From JBFWRK01 sp050248955 (GTDB taxonomy: Bacteria; Actinomycetota; Acidimicrobiia; Acidimicrobiales; Ilumatobacteraceae), in NCBI GenBank assembly GCA_050248955.1, contig JBFWRK010000007.1:62001-126000 (forward strand): 64,000 nucleotides of DNA, given 5' to 3'. Made by a program: the position numbers and the translations under genes. The notes under the pieces were generated by a model. That model was given only the letters and a program-made list of their open reading frames with translations, ran no database searches and was not told the origin of the DNA. Positions 15,918 through 23,102 of this stretch are shown piece by piece; position 1 is the stretch's first letter, and each line of letters begins with the position of its first letter.

Positions 15918-16606
15918 GCGATCCGATGGAGCTCATCGCGGTCTACCCCGATCCCCCGTCACCAGATCTCGCACGCACGCTCGACCTCGCCGGGTACCGG
16001 TGGAAGGCGGTCGCCGACGCCGATGCCGCGAACCGCAGTGAGCCGCCGGAAGGCTGGGCCGGCGCGGTGATCGCAGCTGACGGCGATCCCGACGGGGCGT
16101 GGGCGATCGCCCGATCGCTGCGCAAGCGTGACCGAGCGGTGTCACCGTCGCTCGTCCTCGTGTCCGGCGGGCAGCTGCCGGAGCTCGAGCTGCGCAACGA
16201 CCTCTTCGACGACTTCTGCCTCGCCCCGTTCCATCCGGTCGAGCTCGAGGCCCGGCTGCGTCACCTGTTCTGGCGCGAGGGCGGCGGCGTCCGACCGGAG
16301 ATGGTCGAGTACGGCGCGCTCGTGCTCAACCTCGAGACCTACCAGGCGACGATCGCGAGCCAGCCGCTCGACCTCACGTACATGGAGTACGAGCTGCTGA
16401 AGTTCCTCGCCCAGAACCCCGGCAAGGTCTTCACCCGCGAGACGCTGCTCTCACGGGTGTGGGGCTACGAGTACTACGGCGGGGCGCGCACGGTCGACGT
16501 CCACATCCGCCGTCTCCGGGCAAAGCTCGGCGAGGAGCAGGCGAACCTGATCCAGACGGTGCGCAGCGTCGGCTATCGCTTCGGCCAGAGCCGCTGGGCC
16601 TCCTAG
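15914..16606 (+). CDS. glnR: OmpR-type orphan regulator, GlnR-like
   Basis: A 230-residue regulator with a degenerate receiver domain (1-125) and a C-terminal winged helix. The latter (LDLTYMEYELLKFLAQNPGK, then VFTRETLLSRVWGYEYYGG and RTVDVHIRRLRAKLGEE) is close to Streptomyces GlnR. In the receiver the position of the phosphorylated aspartate is not preserved, as in GlnR, and no histidine kinase lies nearby. Its location directly after glnA and downstream of a GlnR-type operator makes nitrogen control the best reading. The start overlaps the glnA stop by 4 bases. The stop codon TAG falls in the first, incomplete unit of the 15-bp repeats that follow. Confidence 0.85.
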   Translation: MSDPMELIAVYPDPPSPDLARTLDLAGYRWKAVADADAANRSEPPEGWAGAVIAADGDPDGAWAIARSLRKRDRAVSPSLVLVSGGQLPELELRNDLFDDFCLAPFHPVELEARLRHLFWREGGGVRPEMVEYGALVLNLETYQATIASQPLDLTYMEYELLKFLAQNPGKVFTRETLLSRVWGYEYYGGARTVDVHIRRLRAKLGEEQANLIQTVRSVGYRFGQSRWAS

Positions 16607-16607
16607 G

Positions 16608-16682
16608 CCTCCTAGCGCTGGACCTCCCACCGCTGGGCTTCCTAGCGCTCGGCCTCCCAGCGCTCGGCCTCCCAGCGCTGGG
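16608..16682 (+). repeat. 15-bp tandem repeat, five units, after glnR
   Basis: Five units of CCTCCYAGCGCTSGG type at 16608, 16623, 16638, 16653 and 16668. The repeat begins in the last codons of glnR, so the end of the gene may itself be a repeat product. Confidence 0.85.
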
Positions 16683-16696
16683 CCACCGCAGGCACC

Positions 16697-16811
16697 GGAT
16701 CTCTGCTCACCGGCGCGCTCCACCCGTGTCTCTGCTCACCGGCGGACGCCTGGCGTCCGGGGATGAGCAGAGATCCGGGGGTGGGTCCGGGGATGAGCAG
16801 AGATCCGGGGG
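16697..16811. repeat. Repeats with inverted partners between convergent genes
   Basis: TCTCTGCTCACCGG occurs at 16700 and 16729. The 26-mer that begins TCCGGGGATGAGCAGAGATC occurs at 16756 and 16786 (period 30) and is an imperfect inverse of the first pair. The pairs can fold as hairpins on either strand; the position between the ends of glnR and the sugar dehydrogenase gene suits a bidirectional terminator. Confidence 0.75.
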
Positions 16812-16825
16812 GTGTCCAGGGGATG

Positions 16826-19213
16826 TCAGGTGACGTAGCCGTAGACGTCGACGACGAGTTGTGTCGCGGCTTGCGCGAAGTAGCGGACCCGGCCGTTCGG
16901 CCCGACCTTGGTGATCGAGAACGCAGCGCGGATCTGGCCGGGGCCGGACGTGTTGCCGTTGCTCACGAAGGGCAGCGGTGTGCCGTCGTCGGGAGCGGAC
17001 GTGTAGTAGCCGGGTCCCGTCGTGTCGGTGAACGCGAGGTTCTGCAGGACCGCGGTCGCGTCCGGTGTGCCGACGACGAGTGCATCCGTCTCGCCGGCAT
17101 CGAGCGGGCCGAACCCGATCGGTTCCCGGGTGTCCACGACCCGCTGGGATCCGAGGATCGTGAACAGCCCTGCTGTCGATGCCGGCGAGGACGGTCCCGT
17201 GACGTACCCAGCGACGTCGACCGTGACGTCACTCACCGCCACGCGGTGGATCGAGACCTTCCCGTCGGTGCCGAGCGGCACGATCACGAGGTTCGGCCGC
17301 GCGTCGGAACGGCCGGAGGCGGTCACGTTCGCGGCGTTCGGGCGCGCCGCACCGGCTGGATAGGCGGTCACGTGGCCGGGCACGTCGGTCGGGCTCGACA
17401 CCGCGGCGAGGATGAAGGCGACCGCCTCCACCGTGCCGTCGTTCGGGATGCCCGACGTGCCGGGGAAAGCGACGTCGATGTGGTCGCCGACGACCGTGAA
17501 CGCGTTCGTCTGGCCGCCCGGCAGGGTCGAGCCGGGCCCTTCGCGCGTGTCGGCGCGGCGGATCGGTGGCAGCGCAACGAATCGACCGTCCGCTGTCGCG
17601 CCGCCGGACTGCGAGTAGTAGCCGAGAACATCGACGATCACGTGCGTCGATGCCTGTACGTAGATCACGACCTTGCCGTCGTTCACCGGGAGCACCGCCG
17701 TGTTCGAGACGACCTGCGCAGCCGCTTCGGCGTTGATCACGGCGGTCGCCGGTCGCATCGACTGTGCCGACCACGCCTGCACGTAGCCGGCGGCCGCGGT
17801 CTGGTCGAGGGAGATGTTGACGAGGACGGCCTTCACGCTCGGGTCGGGCACCTGCACATCGATCATCCGCGTGGAGTTCGCCCGCATGATCCCGGGCGCG
17901 ACGCCGATGTCGAGCCGAGTGTCGTAGACCCGCTTCGGCGTCACGCTGTCGAGCTCGAGACCAGCGATCGGCGGCGTCGGCGCGTTGCTCGCGAGGTCGA
18001 TGCGGCGCACGGCGCCACTGCCGCTGAGCACGTACACCAGGCTGTAGCCGCCGGAGCCGGGGACGAACGCCATGTCGGCGATCCCCTGGACATCCGTTGC
18101 GAACGGCGCGTCATAGTCGACGGATCCGTCCGCCTTGCGCAGGAAGATCTTGCCGGAGCCGCCGTCGGCGAAGAGGTACCCGCCGTCGTACTCCGCCGGC
18201 CAGATCCCGTTCGGCACGAACGCGCCGGCAGTGATGAACGTGCCGATGGAACGCGGGTAGTCCGTGAGCGGATCGGTGACGCCGGGCGGTGGCCCGGCGC
18301 AGGGCGGGCTGGAACCGCGGGGGCACTGGCCCTCACGCGCGTTCCATCCGTAGTTCGCGCCGAGGATCCCCTCGTTCACCTCTTCGCGCGTCGACTGGCC
18401 GACGTCGTTGATGAAGAACCGGGTCGCCCCCGTGTTCGTGTCGAACGCGAACCGGTACGGGTTGCGGAGCCCGTAGGCGAAGATCTCCTGGCACGCGTTC
18501 ACCGGTGTCGACGCCGTCGCGCCGCGGGTGGCGCACCGCGCCGTGGTCGGGCCGGAGAACGGGTTGCCGGGCGCGGGCTGGCCGTCAGTGGTGATGCGAA
18601 CGATCTTGCCGTTGAGGATCGAGCCGTCCTGCGCCGCGTCGTTCGCGCCGCCGGCTCCGGAGTCGCCACGCGGGTCCGTACCGGCGTCGCCGATCGCGAC
18701 GTAGAGAAAGCCGTCGTTGCCGACCTCGAGATCGCCGCCGTTGTGGTTGTTGGAGGCGATGTTGTCGAGCAGGATCGTCTCCGACCCGGCGTCGATCGTG
18801 TCACCGTTCATGAAGAACCGGCTGACCCGGTTCACGCACCCGCCCGTGACGGAGTGCGTGTAGTACACGAACACGTTGCCCGCACCGTTGAAGTCTCGAT
18901 CGGTGGCGAACCCGAGCAGGCCACGTTCCGACCCGCCGCCGCCGCAGACCGACAGCGTGAGCGCGGGTGTGGGAACGAGCGTGTCCCCGTTGAGGATCCG
19001 CACGCTGCCGTTCTGGTCGAGGACGACGGCCCGGCCGTTGCTGATCGGCACGATCGTCGTCGGGTCGTTCACCGAGGCGACCGGCGTGTCGGTGAACCCG
19101 GCGGGCACGGTGGCGGCCGACGCCGGCGGTGCATCGATGCTCGTCGTGATCAGCGAGAATGCGGGAAGCAGCAACGCCCCGACGATCGCGGACCGGCGAA
19201 GTGGTCGACCCAT
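16826..19213 (-). CDS. Secreted PQQ-type sugar dehydrogenase with three C-terminal repeats
   Basis: A 795-residue exported protein. Residues 1-33 are a Sec signal peptide ending in ASAAT. The next 370 residues are a glucose/sorbosone dehydrogenase beta-propeller (SERGLLGFATDRDFNG, NNHNGGDLEVGNDGFLYVA, YGLRNPYRFAFD, ANYGWNAREG) that uses PQQ in characterised relatives. The C-terminal half holds three copies of a domain of about 125 residues, each opening with a DTR motif (VYDTRLDIG, RADTREGPG, VVDTREPIG) and closing with VDVxGY (VIVDVLGYY, VTVDVAGYV, LVVDVYGYV). Such repeats recur in secreted actinobacterial proteins. The substrate is unknown. A TACTGT box lies about 40 bases upstream and AAGGAGA is a good ribosome site. 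Confidence 0.85.
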   Translation of the reverse strand: MGRPLRRSAIVGALLLPAFSLITTSIDAPPASAATVPAGFTDTPVASVNDPTTIVPISNGRAVVLDQNGSVRILNGDTLVPTPALTLSVCGGGGSERGLLGFATDRDFNGAGNVFVYYTHSVTGGCVNRVSRFFMNGDTIDAGSETILLDNIASNNHNGGDLEVGNDGFLYVAIGDAGTDPRGDSGAGGANDAAQDGSILNGKIVRITTDGQPAPGNPFSGPTTARCATRGATASTPVNACQEIFAYGLRNPYRFAFDTNTGATRFFINDVGQSTREEVNEGILGANYGWNAREGQCPRGSSPPCAGPPPGVTDPLTDYPRSIGTFITAGAFVPNGIWPAEYDGGYLFADGGSGKIFLRKADGSVDYDAPFATDVQGIADMAFVPGSGGYSLVYVLSGSGAVRRIDLASNAPTPPIAGLELDSVTPKRVYDTRLDIGVAPGIMRANSTRMIDVQVPDPSVKAVLVNISLDQTAAAGYVQAWSAQSMRPATAVINAEAAAQVVSNTAVLPVNDGKVVIYVQASTHVIVDVLGYYSQSGGATADGRFVALPPIRRADTREGPGSTLPGGQTNAFTVVGDHIDVAFPGTSGIPNDGTVEAVAFILAAVSSPTDVPGHVTAYPAGAARPNAANVTASGRSDARPNLVIVPLGTDGKVSIHRVAVSDVTVDVAGYVTGPSSPASTAGLFTILGSQRVVDTREPIGFGPLDAGETDALVVGTPDATAVLQNLAFTDTTGPGYYTSAPDDGTPLPFVSNGNTSGPGQIRAAFSITKVGPNGRVRYFAQAATQLVVDVYGYVT

Positions 19214-19329
19214 GGGTCCCGTCTCCTTGTCGTCTCCCCGCCCGCTCGTCGAGACAGTAGCGGCGACCGGCGGAGGCGGGGCGTCGGCCTCCGCGAGCGC
19301 GACCCGTCCTCACCGCACCTCGGCGAACC

Positions 19330-20694
19330 TCACCGCATCGAATCGAGGATCAGCCTGACGTCGTCGACCGTCGTCAACGGGTTCACGAAGCAGAACCGCA
19401 GCACGGTCTCGCCCGCCCAGGCGGTGGGGACGACGAACGCCAGACCGTCGGCGAGCGCCTGATCGCTCCAGCGCCGGTAGTCGGCAGCTGCCCAGCCGAG
19501 GCGACGGAACAGCACGATCGACAGCTCGGGTTCGAGCAGGAGCTCGACGTGGTCTGCATCGTCGATCGCCCGGGCGGCCGCGGTCGCGAGCGCGATCGTC
19601 GTCTCGACCGCCTCGCGGTAGGCCGCAGTCCCGTGTGCCGCCAACGAGAACCAGAACGGCAGCCCACGCGCGCGACGCGAGAGGTGATGGGCGAAGTCGC
19701 TCGGGTTCCAGTGGTCGTCGTGCTGGAGGACGTCGAGGTACTCGGCGTGCTGCGTGTGGGCGCGGCGGGCCTGCGACGGCTCGCGATACACGAGCGCGCA
19801 GCAATCGAACGGCGCGAACAGCCACTTGTGCGGATCGACGATGAAGCTGTCGCAACGCTCGATGCCGGCGAAGCGCTCGCGGATGCCCGGCGCCACGAGC
19901 GCAGCGCCGCCGTACGCGCCGTCGACGTGGAACCAGGTGCCGAGTGCTGCGGCCTCGTCGGCCGTCGCAGCGAGGTCATCGACGACACCTGCGTTCGTCG
20001 TCCCGCTCGTGGCGACGATGGCGAAGACGCGCTCACGGTCCTCCGGGCTCAGCTCGGCGATCGCTGCTCGCAGCGCAGCGCCGGTCATCCGCCCCCGCTC
20101 GTCGGCCGGTACGGGGAGCTCGTCGGCGTCCAGGACGCGCGCCGCCGCCGTCACCGACGAGTGTGCACCCGCGGACGAGACCACGAGCCCACGGGTCCGG
20201 TCGTGGGCGTCACCGGCGTTCTCGCGCCACCGGGCTCGCGCCGCGACCAGCGCGCTGAGGTTCCCCGCTGTCCCTCCAGAGACGAAGACGCCGCCGGCAC
20301 CGTCGGGCAGACCGACGAGATCGGCGATCCATCGCAGCGCCTGGTTCTCGGCGAACACTGCTCCGGCGCCCTCCATCCAGGAACCGCCGTAGATCGACGA
20401 TGCGCCGACGACGAGATCGAACAGGATCGACGCCTCCGTCGGCGCTGCGGGCACGAACGACAGGAACCGGGGATGGTCGACGGAGATGCACGCCGGCGCG
20501 AGCACGTCGGTGAACAACCGGAGCGCCTCGAGGCCGCCGATGCCCCGCTCGGTGATCGTGTCACCGACGCTCGCCAAGAGCTCCTGCGGCTCCCGCGGTC
20601 GGTCGAGCGGCGGCGGATCGAGATGCGTGCGCTCGACGGAGTAACGGACGATCGCGTCGGTCAGGAGCTCTCTGGTGCTGTCCCGGCGATGCAT
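19330..20694 (-). CDS. PLP-dependent amino-acid decarboxylase (group II)
   Basis: A 454-residue fold-type I decarboxylase of the aromatic-L-amino-acid/glutamate/tryptophan group. Motifs: HPRFLSFVPAAPTEASI near residue 75, GVFVSGGTAGNLSALVAARA, the PLP phosphate region, HVDGAYGGAALVAP, and DPHKWLFAPFDCCALVYR with the Schiff-base Lys290. The closest assignment is aromatic amino-acid decarboxylase-like; the exact substrate is not readable. No clear ribosome site precedes the ATG. The 115 bases between it and the sugar dehydrogenase gene contain nothing I can name. Confidence 0.88.
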   Translation of the reverse strand: MHRRDSTRELLTDAIVRYSVERTHLDPPPLDRPREPQELLASVGDTITERGIGGLEALRLFTDVLAPACISVDHPRFLSFVPAAPTEASILFDLVVGASSIYGGSWMEGAGAVFAENQALRWIADLVGLPDGAGGVFVSGGTAGNLSALVAARARWRENAGDAHDRTRGLVVSSAGAHSSVTAAARVLDADELPVPADERGRMTGAALRAAIAELSPEDRERVFAIVATSGTTNAGVVDDLAATADEAAALGTWFHVDGAYGGAALVAPGIRERFAGIERCDSFIVDPHKWLFAPFDCCALVYREPSQARRAHTQHAEYLDVLQHDDHWNPSDFAHHLSRRARGLPFWFSLAAHGTAAYREAVETTIALATAAARAIDDADHVELLLEPELSIVLFRRLGWAAADYRRWSDQALADGLAFVVPTAWAGETVLRFCFVNPLTTVDDVRLILDSMR

Positions 20695-20730
20695 GTCGCA
20701 CAGGATGGCAGGCGGAGCCCGCCAGCGGGC

Positions 20731-20886
20731 TCAGACGTTGAGCTCGAGCAGCTCGCTGTCCTCGTTGCGCTCCTCGGCGTCCATCGTCAGGAGCTGTCCG
20801 AGCAGGCCCGCGAGAACGGCGCCGCTCATGATGACCATGACGGGGAGGACGAGGAGGACGATCACGATCGCGACGACACCAGCCAC
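20731..20886 (-). CDS. 51-residue single-pass membrane protein
   Basis: A small frame, start GTG at 20886, beginning VAGVVAIVIVLLVLPVMVIM, then an amphipathic stretch GQLLTMDAEERNEDSELLEL. It has one strong membrane helix and an acidic tail. The start is 4 bases after the stop of the tag gene and GGTGAG precedes it, so it is probably translated from the ridA-tag message. It resembles the short actinobacterial membrane proteins of unknown role. Too short for most gene finders. Confidence 0.6.
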   Translation of the reverse strand: MAGVVAIVIVLLVLPVMVIMSGAVLAGLLGQLLTMDAEERNEDSELLELNV

Positions 20887-20890
20887 GTGC

Positions 20891-21472
20891 TCACCCTAAC
20901 CCGGCCACCTCGTGCTGCCGAAAGCAGGGCTCCACGTGGTCGTTGACCATGCCGCACGCCTGCATGAGCGCGTAGCAGATCGTGCTGCCGACGAACCGAA
21001 AGCCGCGGCGCTTCAGCTCCTTGCTCATCCGGTCGGGCGCTTCGGTCGTCGCCGGCAGGTCCGACATCTCCTGCCGCGGGTTCTGGAGCGGCGCGCCGCC
21101 GACGAACTGCCAGAGGAAGTCGACCGGATCGTCGAGCGCCAGCCACGCCCTGGCATTGTCGATCGCCGAGGTGATCTTCAACCGGTTGCGCACGATCGAC
21201 GCGTCCTGCATGAGCCGTTCGACGTCGTCGGGGCCGAAGGCAGCGACCACCTCGGGTTCGAACTCCGCGAACGCCCGCTGGTAGCCGGCGCGCTTGTTCA
21301 GGATCGTGCTCCACGACAGCCCGGCCTGCGCGCCCTCCAGCACGAGGAACTCGAACAACATCCGGGCATCCCGCTGTGGCACACCCCACACGTCGTCGTG
21401 GTACTCGGCCATGGCCTCGCTGCCGAGCGCCCAGGCGCAGCGGACGCGGCCGTCCTCGAGCCGCGCGGTCAC
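20891..21472 (-). CDS. tag: DNA-3-methyladenine glycosylase I
   Basis: Base-excision repair enzyme that removes 3-methyladenine. The 193-residue protein has the family N-terminus VRCAWALGSEAMAEYHDDVWG, the LVLEGAQAGLSWSTILNKR region and the helix-hairpin-helix-like segment with the C-terminal zinc-ligand motif CYALMQACGMVNDHVEPC. Its GTG start overlaps the ridA stop (GTGA), so the two are coupled. A 51-residue membrane protein gene follows. Confidence 0.95.
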   Translation of the reverse strand: MTARLEDGRVRCAWALGSEAMAEYHDDVWGVPQRDARMLFEFLVLEGAQAGLSWSTILNKRAGYQRAFAEFEPEVVAAFGPDDVERLMQDASIVRNRLKITSAIDNARAWLALDDPVDFLWQFVGGAPLQNPRQEMSDLPATTEAPDRMSKELKRRGFRFVGSTICYALMQACGMVNDHVEPCFRQHEVAGLG

Positions 21473-21819
21473 AGCGGCTTGTATGCCCAGGCCTCGATCT
21501 CGACCTTGGCTCCCCGCACGAGCCCGCCGGCGAAGGTCGAGCGCGTCGGGCGATGGTCGCCGAACGCCTCGACGTAGGCCTCGTTGAACGCGGCGAAGTC
21601 GTCGAGCGACGAGAGGATGCAGAGCGTCTTGACGACGTCGGTGAGCGTGGCGCCGTGCTCCGCCAAACGGTCCGCGAGGTTCGCGACGACCTGCTTCGTC
21701 TCGGCCTGGACGCCACCTTCCACGAGGGCTCCGTTGTGCAGGCCGAGCTGGCCGGAGGTGATGATCCAGTCACCGGCGCGGACGACAGGGCTGTAGGGAC
21801 CGATGGGTGCTGCTGCCAT
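21469..21819 (-). CDS. RidA-family protein (reactive imine/enamine deaminase)
   Basis: A 116-residue member of the YjgF/RidA/UK114 family. It begins IGPYSPVVRAGDWIITSGQLG, has the GGVQAETKQVVANLADRLAEH helix and the conserved RPTRSTFAGG arginine. Family members hydrolyse 2-aminoacrylate; some act in other pathways. The ATG at 21819 has a TACCAT box 6 bases upstream. It heads the ridA-tag-small-protein operon. Confidence 0.88.
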   Translation of the reverse strand: MAAAPIGPYSPVVRAGDWIITSGQLGLHNGALVEGGVQAETKQVVANLADRLAEHGATLTDVVKTLCILSSLDDFAAFNEAYVEAFGDHRPTRSTFAGGLVRGAKVEIEAWAYKPL

Positions 21820-21825
21820 GGGCGG

Positions 21826-21831
21826 ATGGTA
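21826..21831 (-). promoter_or_regulatory. Predicted -10 box of ridA
   Basis: TACCAT on the minus strand, 6 bases before the ATG at 21819; a divergent box for the LLM gene is 13 bases away. Confidence 0.5.
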
Positions 21832-21843
21832 CGTCGCCCGCGG

Positions 21844-21849
21844 TACCTT
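21844..21849 (+). promoter_or_regulatory. Predicted -10 box of the LLM oxidoreductase gene
   Basis: TACCTT on the plus strand, 6 bases before the ATG at 21856. Confidence 0.5.
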
Positions 21850-21855
21850 CCCGCG

Positions 21856-22896
21856 ATGCGATCCCAGCTCGACGAACTCGGTTTCTACGCACTCGCCGGC
21901 GCTGCGCCGTCGCCACGCGCGCTGCTCGACGAGATGCGCGACGCCGAGGCGCTCGGGCTCGGCACGGCGTTCATCTCCGAGCGCTTCGACGTGAAGGAGG
22001 CGGTCACGTTGTGCGGCGCGGCAGGAGCCGTGACCGAGCGGATCCGCATCGCTACCGCGGCGACGAACCACAACACGCGCCACCCGATCGTCACGGCGTC
22101 CTTCGCCACGACGATGCACCGGCTGACCGATGGCCGGTTCAGCCTCGGCCTCGGCCGTGGCATCGAGCCGCTGTTCAAGGCCTTCGGCATCCCGCTGATC
22201 ACGACCGCGCAGATGGAGGACTTCGTCGGGTTGATGAGGCGGCTCTGGCACGGTGAGGTGGTGCTCGGCCACGACGGTCCCGCCGGGACGTACCCCGTCC
22301 TCGCCCTCGACCCGACGTTCGACGAGGAGATCCCGCTCACGCTCGTCGCCTTCGGCCCGAACAGCCTCGCGCTCGGCGGCCGCTGCTTCGATGCCGTCGT
22401 CCTGCACACCTACTTCACCGACGAGACCACCACCCGTGCAGTCCAGACCGTGCGGCGTGCCGCGGAGGAGGCGGGCCGCGATCCGGCGGCGGTCACGGTG
22501 TGGTCGTGCTTCGCGACGATCGGCGACCACCTCCCGCCCGACGTGCGGCTGCGCAAGACCGTCGGCCGGCTCGCCACCTATCTCCAGGCCTACGGCGACC
22601 TGCTGGTGCGGACGAACCGCTGGGATCCGGCGGTGCTGGCGACGTTCCGGGCCGATCCGCTCGTCGCCGGCATCCGCGGCGCGATCGACGGCAAGGCGAC
22701 GACGGAGCAGCTCGAGCACGTCGCCGAGCTCATCCCGGCCGAGTGGCTGGCCCCGGCAGCGTCGGGATCACCCGCGCAGTGCGCGGCAGCCGTGCGCGGA
22801 CAGTTCGACCTCGGCTGTGACGCAGTGATCCTCCACGGTGCCAACCCGACCGAGCTCGCGCCCGTCGTCGAGGCGTACCGCGCCATCAGTCCTTGA
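21856..22896 (+). CDS. LLM-class F420-dependent oxidoreductase
   Basis: A 346-residue TIM-barrel protein of the luciferase-like monooxygenase superfamily. It shows LGTAFISERFDVKEAVTLCG, RIRIATAATNHNTRHP, the F420-binding-like TDGRFSLGLGRGIEPLFKAF and a C-terminal GSPAQCAAAVRGQFDLGCDA. The pattern suits the mycobacterial F420-dependent group, but FMN use cannot be ruled out. Substrate unknown. It has its own leaderless promoter, divergent from ridA, and its 3' end overlaps the zinc-ribbon gene by 11 bases. Confidence 0.85.
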   Translation: MRSQLDELGFYALAGAAPSPRALLDEMRDAEALGLGTAFISERFDVKEAVTLCGAAGAVTERIRIATAATNHNTRHPIVTASFATTMHRLTDGRFSLGLGRGIEPLFKAFGIPLITTAQMEDFVGLMRRLWHGEVVLGHDGPAGTYPVLALDPTFDEEIPLTLVAFGPNSLALGGRCFDAVVLHTYFTDETTTRAVQTVRRAAEEAGRDPAAVTVWSCFATIGDHLPPDVRLRKTVGRLATYLQAYGDLLVRTNRWDPAVLATFRADPLVAGIRGAIDGKATTEQLEHVAELIPAEWLAPAASGSPAQCAAAVRGQFDLGCDAVILHGANPTELAPVVEAYRAISP

Positions 22897-23092
22897 GTGC
22901 GACCGCGTTCGGCGTGACGTTCATCTTGGGGACGTACTCCGCCACTTCGACGTCGCGGGCCTCACCGGCGTAGACCACGCGCAGGGCCGCCCGGCACGCT
23001 TCGCACGGTCCGTAGAAGCGGGACGCCGCTGTCAGCGCACAACGGGGGCACGTGTACACGAGCGGTTCGGCGACGTCAGTGGTGTCCTGCAC
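22886..23092 (-). CDS. Small zinc-ribbon protein
   Basis: A 68-residue protein with two CxxC pairs at residues 15-18 (CPRC) and 30-33 (CEAC), forming a zinc ribbon, and a C-terminal beta segment ending in MNVTPNAVALKD. The GTG at 23092 has GGTGAGG upstream that overlaps the stop of the PilZ glycosyltransferase gene, so the two are likely co-translated. It ends convergently in the LLM gene. The function is unknown. Confidence 0.65.
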   Translation of the reverse strand: MQDTTDVAEPLVYTCPRCALTAASRFYGPCEACRAALRVVYAGEARDVEVAEYVPKMNVTPNAVALKD

Positions 23093-23102
23093 CCGGACAT
23101 CC

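Noticed and set aside
16763..19462. Long plus-strand open frame (899 codons) across the sugar dehydrogenase gene
   Set aside because: Its translation is rich in Arg, Val and His without domains; the minus strand gives a signal peptide, a dehydrogenase propeller and repeats. It is a high-GC shadow.
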